In this document: in pieces, positions 57,966 through 64,000 of the stretch
Layout of the letters: every line of letters starts with the position of its first letter
Position numbering within the stretch: the first letter of the stretch is position 1
Assembly: GCA_030141605.1 (NCBI GenBank)
Contig: JAQGDQ010000317.1
Location: 124,001-188,000 of the forward strand
Direction of reading: 5' to 3'
Origin: Tubiluchus corallicola
Lineage: Eukaryota; Priapulida; Priapulimorpha; Priapulimorphida; Tubiluchidae
DNA length: 64,000 bases
The notes under the pieces: generated by a model
Told to the model about the DNA's origin: nothing
The model's database searches: none
The model's input: the letters and a program-made list of their open reading frames with translations, nothing else
Position numbers and translations under genes: made by a program

Positions 57966-58710
57966 CTCCGATTTTTCGTTTCAAAATTGCCCAAATTCCG
58001 TTTCAAACAATCGTCAATACCATTTCAATTCTGCTTCACAAAAAATAGAAACTACTATAACTAATATTTACCATCAAATTATGTAACGTGTGATAGAATA
58101 AATAAATAAATTTTTATTTGAATTAACTAAGTAGTTTATCAAGCATTTGTGTTCGACTTTACGTAACATAAGAGTAGGAACATCTATTTGGAAATTTTAT
58201 ATATTTATTTTTCACAGACTAAAATCAGTTTTCCACATCACCATTATAATACAGCCTTATTAACAGCTTGGAGGTTTTACAGATTGATTACTTTTTTGGC
58301 TGAACATTACCTTTGTTGCCCATTTTGAAAGATGAATTAAATAGACTTGAATTGAGATCATAAAGGGATAGAATTTAAACAAATTCTATTTTGTGAATCA
58401 AAATTTTTTGAAGACATGGCTTTCATGCTCTTTACGTCAATGTGGGAAACCTTTGACAAACTTATTGCCATTTGTTATCGGCTGGTCTAAAGAACTTCCC
58501 GTATTTCTCATGGCAAATGCAAAAATAGAATAAAAGTGTGTAGTGGATGCACAATATGTATAGCAAGGTCAAGAAAGGCTGTAAAAACTACTTAATTTTG
58601 CCCTAAAGTAACAAGTGAAGTAAACTTCGTCTCTAGTACGCATTAAATTTGCAGAAAAGTCGGAAGTCGGCCCAATTCCATCCTTTTTCCATTATCGCGA
58701 AAAATCGGAG
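57966..58710. mobile_element. Possible decayed element with 13-bp inverted ends
   Basis: CTCCGATTTTTCG at 57966-57978 recurs inverted at 58698-58710, each near a degenerate purine-rich outer sequence (GGTGGGAC and, inverted, GCAGGGTTAGTGA). Spacing and style resemble a short hAT-like element, but no target duplication is clear. Confidence 0.3.
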
Positions 58711-61700
58711 TCACTAACCCTGCCACCTTTTAGTCATTTGCTAACTTTGAAGCATGTTGTATGTAATCAATACCACAAGTATTGTAAGACAATGTTGTAA
58801 TAATGTACTAAGACGTAACTTTTCCATTTCGATAGTTTGCACTGAGCTGCAATTCCCCATAAAAATTATTCTTTCCAATTCAGTTAAAATAGAGTTACAC
58901 TTAGTCATAATGGAAATTAATGGCATTAACTAATGAAATTAATAGCACTCAGTACTGCCATTGTTCTGAAAGTGAATAGCTGGCAATTTGAAACTGTTAC
59001 TCCTGTGAAACCGGATTTTTCACTTTCCAAAGTAACGAATTTTGACATCGTTTGATCCAAGTTGTTGACTTGACCTTCTCAAACTCAACTCATTGTTAGT
59101 TTAATGAGTTTTCTCCTGATTTATTATAATTACACGTGGATTTCACATTAATTATGATCATTTGTCAAGTGATTAAATGGTATCGGTGGACTGGTCCTCA
59201 TTACTCAAATTGCAGTGGCTAAACCCAGGCGTAGTTAAATTAAAAATTCATGGCTATTAACTGCATGCCCTTTAGCCTTGTTGTGGATTAGCTTTTGTTT
59301 AATTACAAGGAATTTTTTATTAAATCACAATCTACGTTATTATGCGTTGGACCAAACAATGTCATATTCTTATATTTTTACAATTTCTTTCCACACAATA
59401 TTTTTTGTTTACTTTTAAGTGGCTAGTGCATTCTTTGGTTAAAAAAAGGAGTGATGATTATCTACAATTTGCTAATAAGAAAATGAAAATATTTATTTCG
59501 TTAATTGGCAAATTGTTGGATTTCCACTTTTAATAAGAGTATTGACAAATGTTTCACGAACTTTCCATTTTTTGTGGTTTCATCAGGTTGCACTAAAGCG
59601 GATTTCATCTATTTTTACTTTCTATAAGCGACTTTCAGATGCTGTCTTTCATTACAGTCTTCTGTTTGGTGTTTGTGCTGCATCTGTTTTCCCTCTGTAG
59701 GGGGTAGGAAGTTTTCAGTTAAAAACTTTGTCGTTCAATGTTCTTGTTGTAGATACGTGGCTGCAGGTCAGCTTTCTGGTGTGTGACATGCTAATGTTAA
59801 ACAGAACACAAAATGCACACAAATGTGAAAAACAAATCTAAAAATGAACTTTCTGAGAATTACTCCATAGTGACACATAAGAAAAATATTTTTTTATAGT
59901 GATACAATACTTTAACGAATAACAGTACATTAAAAATTGCCAGAATATAATGTACTTTTCAGTTCATTACAGTGCTTGTCCAAGTCTGCTCATTCCTTGC
60001 GCTTAGTTTTTATGTTCTATTTTCTACAAACAATAGTACTTTTTCTGCAAACCAGCCTCAGAACTTTATACACGAAACTATCTACTATCATCCCATTGCA
60101 TGTCCAAGTATTAGACGATCGTTTCAGCACATGTTAAAATTGTCTACACTCCTCGTATTTAAAACCTGAGCTTCATTATTCTGAAGCATTTTCAGAATCT
60201 CGACCGTTTGTTCATTGAATAGTTCCTGGGCTTGTAGATGTCTAACAAATATGATTTTCTTTTACTTAGTGGGTACCACATCAACTTTATTTCAAGCTCA
60301 TCAAAGTAACCAGTGTTTAAATTCTAAATGTAGCTACCTGTTAGTGACAACAGTACTGCGCCTAGCCACTTAGTACTGCACTATAAGCACATCATTTTCT
60401 CCAGCTTTTTTTACGAACTTTTTTTTTACAAAACGCTTTCATGTGGAATTTTTTATTTTGTTTTATTCCTGTTTCTTGCGTCTTTGCTCCTTACTCACAT
60501 ACCTTTAAGGTAGGTGTAAGGTATTATATAAAAATTTAATTATTAAAATCCTATATCTTATCGGTACCATGACTCATTTTTTTGTTAAATTGATGCATCG
60601 ATTTGGTGCACCAATCTGGCAAAAAAACGAGTTGTCTTCTAAATAATCGGCACTCATATTGAATTGATGAGCAATTAATGACGCCTCTACATTCGTAAAT
60701 AATCATGCTACTGCTCACCATGCATAATTATTAAATACACATGACCTCATTGACCTGTACAGCTGTTTAGTTAGACTAAGATTTCCCAATATGAGAGGGG
60801 TATTCTTACATGAGTACAGTACCGCTTTGCACGTTTGCGTCTTTGTGAAAGGAGATTCTTGCGTCCAATAACCCTTACTACTTTGACGAAAATGAAATTC
60901 TGTATAGTTTATTAATAACCCGATGTTGTTGATCACCGTGTACAGGAAAGGAACTTAGGGGAAGAGACGAGAGACGTCCCAGTATTATTGTACAAATATT
61001 TTTTTCAATTTACGAAACGAACATGTCCCTACGAGCTGCAATACCTGCCCCGCACGATTTTGTAAATGCCATTGTCAGAAGAAACTTCAGCGACTCATTT
61101 CGCTGAGTTGAACAGTACTTGACTGGTGACCTAGAGTGTTCGTCTCAGTAATCCCTGTCACACACGTTGTACAGTCTGACAAATATTGAATGGTTTGCCA
61201 ATGCCGGTTGAAGCCCTGGCTAGCTTGTAGACAGAGTCTACGGGATTATGTTAGTTGTAAATCAAGATTATAGACACGCGGAGAGGATACGCGAACAGAT
61301 GGGCCTAGTTTTACTCTGTTGGATTAACGATGGTGGGGGCTGGTCGGTGCAATGTGATCCTGCAGAGCTCTGATATTTTCTGTTTTTAATAGAAGGATCA
61401 AATCTGTTAATTGGTTAAGCGTCGAAGTCACTAAAATGGCAAGGAAGAATATTTATCGGAAATAATTAAACAGTAGCTGTGGGCGTAAGATCGTCATTGT
61501 TCGTATTTGAACCAGAAATCAGCTAAATTTATTCCAGAGGATATACGTTGGGTCTTTGGCGCATTGCATATGAGAAACAGTCGTTCTTATTTTTGATGGC
61601 TTCATTGCCTACATTGACTTCATATTATCGAGTACATCTAATTTCCATAGTACACGTACATCAAACGAAACATCATCCAAATTTTCGTAAGTATACGTAC

Positions 61701-63348
61701 ATCTTTAAAGGGTTTCCACAATGAGAAATGTGAACAGCTTTCACGTTTCACACGTGTTATGCTGGTGCAGTCTGACCACAAAAAATCTTCTGCAAAAAAT
61801 TCTAATATTTCGTTAAGTATTTTGCCTTTCTCTTGTAAAAGCAACTGAAAGTTTTCAATAATGAGGTTTTACACACGAAGAGAAATATTTTGAAAGCTGC
61901 CAGCACTTCAGAACGTTGAGTTAATAGACGAATGAGGCTTGCGAAACTGGTGCAAAGTTGGTATCCAGAAGCCATGTAATAATTGTGGAAACCTTGGAAT
62001 TTCTCTGGCTTTGGCTTTACAACTGTCTTCTGCCTGCGGTCATTTGTTTGGTGTTCATATTTGATAACTAAATACATTAGTGTTTGTTCTGTTTATATTG
62101 CAATCAATTTTGTAACGTACCATAATGGTTTATAAATCTATTACACGTATTATGTGAATGCAAAACACCGTGAAATCACTTGTACGAAATACTGAACACA
62201 TAGGATTACAGTAGGTCAATAAAAAGTAATGCGGGCTGCACGGTTCTTTTTATGTTTGTAATACAATGAATGTCTCATGAGCTGTACGTGGCAAAGACAT
62301 GTGGAAGTCAATAAATTTATTAGAGGGAAACGGCAGAAAAGAGTGCATATACTTCTATAATCTGCCGCGCGTTAAAATTGCTTTCAGTCGTGGGCTTCTT
62401 GATGCAATAAAATTACACACTGTAAAGCAGCACGGCAAGTGAGTGTGTAAAGTACTGAAACTGCCATAATAAAATTTCAATCTTGCATTTTGTGTAATAT
62501 TGCAATCATTTTCTAGCTTTCAGCAGCGCAAGAAATGGCACAATTTATGACATTTATAGATTTACCAAACCTTGTATGACGACTGTGCTTTTCTTGAATA
62601 TCAAGCTAATGTACGTAATTCATTGATTTTAACGGAGATAATGCTTTTCTAATTGTGTTATAATAAACCATTTAACCGTTATAATTCTCGAGCTGTAGAC
62701 GACTAGCTCTGTCGAAAACTTTTCGTTTCTATGACAACGGCAGTAGCATCCTATTCTCTCTCAGTCTCCACTTTTATGAGCAGCTGAAAATGAGAGAAAA
62801 ATTGGCTATCTCTGGCGATTATTATGAGATTAGTAGCTGTGGTAGCCAAAGCGCTTCTTATTGGATCTACTTAATAATTCATATAAATCGCGCTTCGTTT
62901 CCTGTTATTGATCTTATTGCTGTACCCTCGTCGCCACATCAGAACCATGTACCCATCCATAAATGTATGTAATAGCAATATGGAAAACAGTAAAAGACTG
63001 CTGTTGCTGCTGCAAAACTGACCGTATAACGCAGGAGCTGCTGACAGAGGGTTATATTACATTTCACATACAAAATATTTGAGTGCTGGAATCCATTGAT
63101 AGTATAATGGAGATCACTTATTGGTCACGCTTTAGTTTTTAAATTGAAGTCCTTGAATTAAGCGCCAGTTATTGAGCAATCATAATTTAGGATAATGTAC
63201 ATTGATAATTGTTTCTGGTATCGCTTCTGTACTCTGTAGACTTTGTATATATATTAAGTGTTAACTAATAAATTACTTGTGTTTTTGAACGAACTATCTA
63301 TGTAACTATATTCTTGATAACCAGTTGTATATATCTATTCTCAACTAA

Positions 63349-63400
63349 TATGTATATATATATATATACAGTGTACAGGTATATATATATATATATATAA
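63349..63400. repeat. Interrupted (TA)n microsatellite
   Basis: Two TA runs separated by CAGTGTACAGG. Confidence 0.9.
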
Positions 63401-63418
63401 ATTGGTGCTAGGTAGATG

Positions 63419-63815
63419 ACGTCCCTATAGGTATTCCCTAAATTAAATTAAATTAAACTTTTAGCGCATCAATGAAACTCTGGGAAGATGTTCTTTACAC
63501 TTTACTGAATAAAGGTCAGTAGTTCTTAAATAATGAATTTTGGCCATGGAGAGATCACTTATAAGCCACTCTTAAGTTTTCTATGGTTTGCCCTATGTAG
63601 GGGATGCACGTCCGTAATGCACCCTAAAATCAATTTGCATACACCTTTTTGAGTACATCAGTGAAACTTACCGAGAATATTCTTTAGATCTTACGTAGTT
63701 CTTAAATAAAGAATTTGGTACAAAACCTATTTAAGAACAACTCTAAAGCGAAGGCATGATTACCATTTAAGCACACCTAAAGTATGTCAGTGAGAAATTT
63801 TCAACCTATATTGTT
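63419..63815. repeat. Divergent tandem repeat, unit about 189 bp
   Basis: The block ACGTCC...CCCTAAA...CATCAATGAAACT...TTCTTTA...TAGTTCTTAAATAA (63419-63540) recurs with a 189-bp offset (CATCAGTGAAACT at 63656, TAGTTCTTAAATAA near 63693). A third, shorter copy begins TCAGTGAGAAA at 63787. It may continue beyond the window. Confidence 0.6.
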
Positions 63816-64000
63816 AAATGCATAAGTACCAGTATCATTTATAAATGTATACTTATGGGACAGATCGTAAAAGGTAGACACTGCTATCCCACTGGCAAGT
63901 CAGCATGGATTGCAGCTTATTTAGTTACAGTATTGCCATGACAACGGCAAAATGGTTAAATCATCTCAAAATTCAGTTGAGCTTTATCTTCTGCACCATG

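Larger units (their letters stand above)
55929..64000 (+). other. gek: MRCK intron 3 (partial), no further kinase exon found
   Basis: Searched for the codons of the next conserved block (TACFREERDVL) without success, so the intron continues past the edge. It holds a possible inverted-terminus element (57966-58710), TA microsatellites near 63348-63400 and a divergent tandem repeat at the right end. Confidence 0.65.

Overview
This is AT-rich, intron-rich animal nuclear DNA. The three protein-coding genes I could reconstruct have canonical GT-AG introns whose phases close exactly, and each is a metazoan family. The MRCK N-terminus most resembles the insect Gek form, and the repeats (several hAT-like, pogo-like and piggyBac-like elements, CR1/Jockey-type LINE fragments, tRNA-derived SINEs) suit an invertebrate. 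I infer an arthropod, but the sequence alone does not settle the species.

Layout. (1) 2079-15733, minus: a complete classical calpain (18 coding exons, 683 aa, catalytic Cys92/His247/Asn275, C2-like domain, penta-EF-hand domain). (2) 15734-21624: intergenic, with a 5'-truncated LINE (16850-18010, minus), a 0.3-kb pyrimidine tract and a TTAA-flanked piggyBac-like element (20085-21116). (3) 21625-37498, minus: complete PPP1R21 (21 coding exons, 781 aa; KLRAQ and TTKRSYEDQ regions). (4) 37499-44051: intergenic region between head-to-head genes, loaded with repeats: a long inverted-repeat (foldback) structure with a small transposon nested in a TA microsatellite, a decayed LINE with a recognisable FADD motif, and a decayed BED-finger hAT-like element. 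(5) 44052 to beyond the right edge, plus: the first three coding exons (121 aa) of MRCK/Gek, the Cdc42-binding myotonic-dystrophy-type kinase. Its introns are 9.7 kb, 1.8 kb and more than 8 kb.

The three genes are not an operon and need not act together. Calpain is a calcium-dependent cysteine protease. PPP1R21 is an endosomal coiled-coil protein (FERRY complex subunit in mammals). MRCK is an actomyosin-regulating kinase.

I found no convincing new multi-gene system. The observations most worth testing are a 113-nt precursor-like hairpin in a PPP1R21 intron that folds better in the sense of the host transcript, the nested foldback structure upstream of PPP1R21, a tandem duplication across a PPP1R21 splice donor, and three upstream ORFs before the MRCK start. 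Exon positions were read by eye from homology and splice signals; transcript data would be needed to confirm UTRs and alternative starts.
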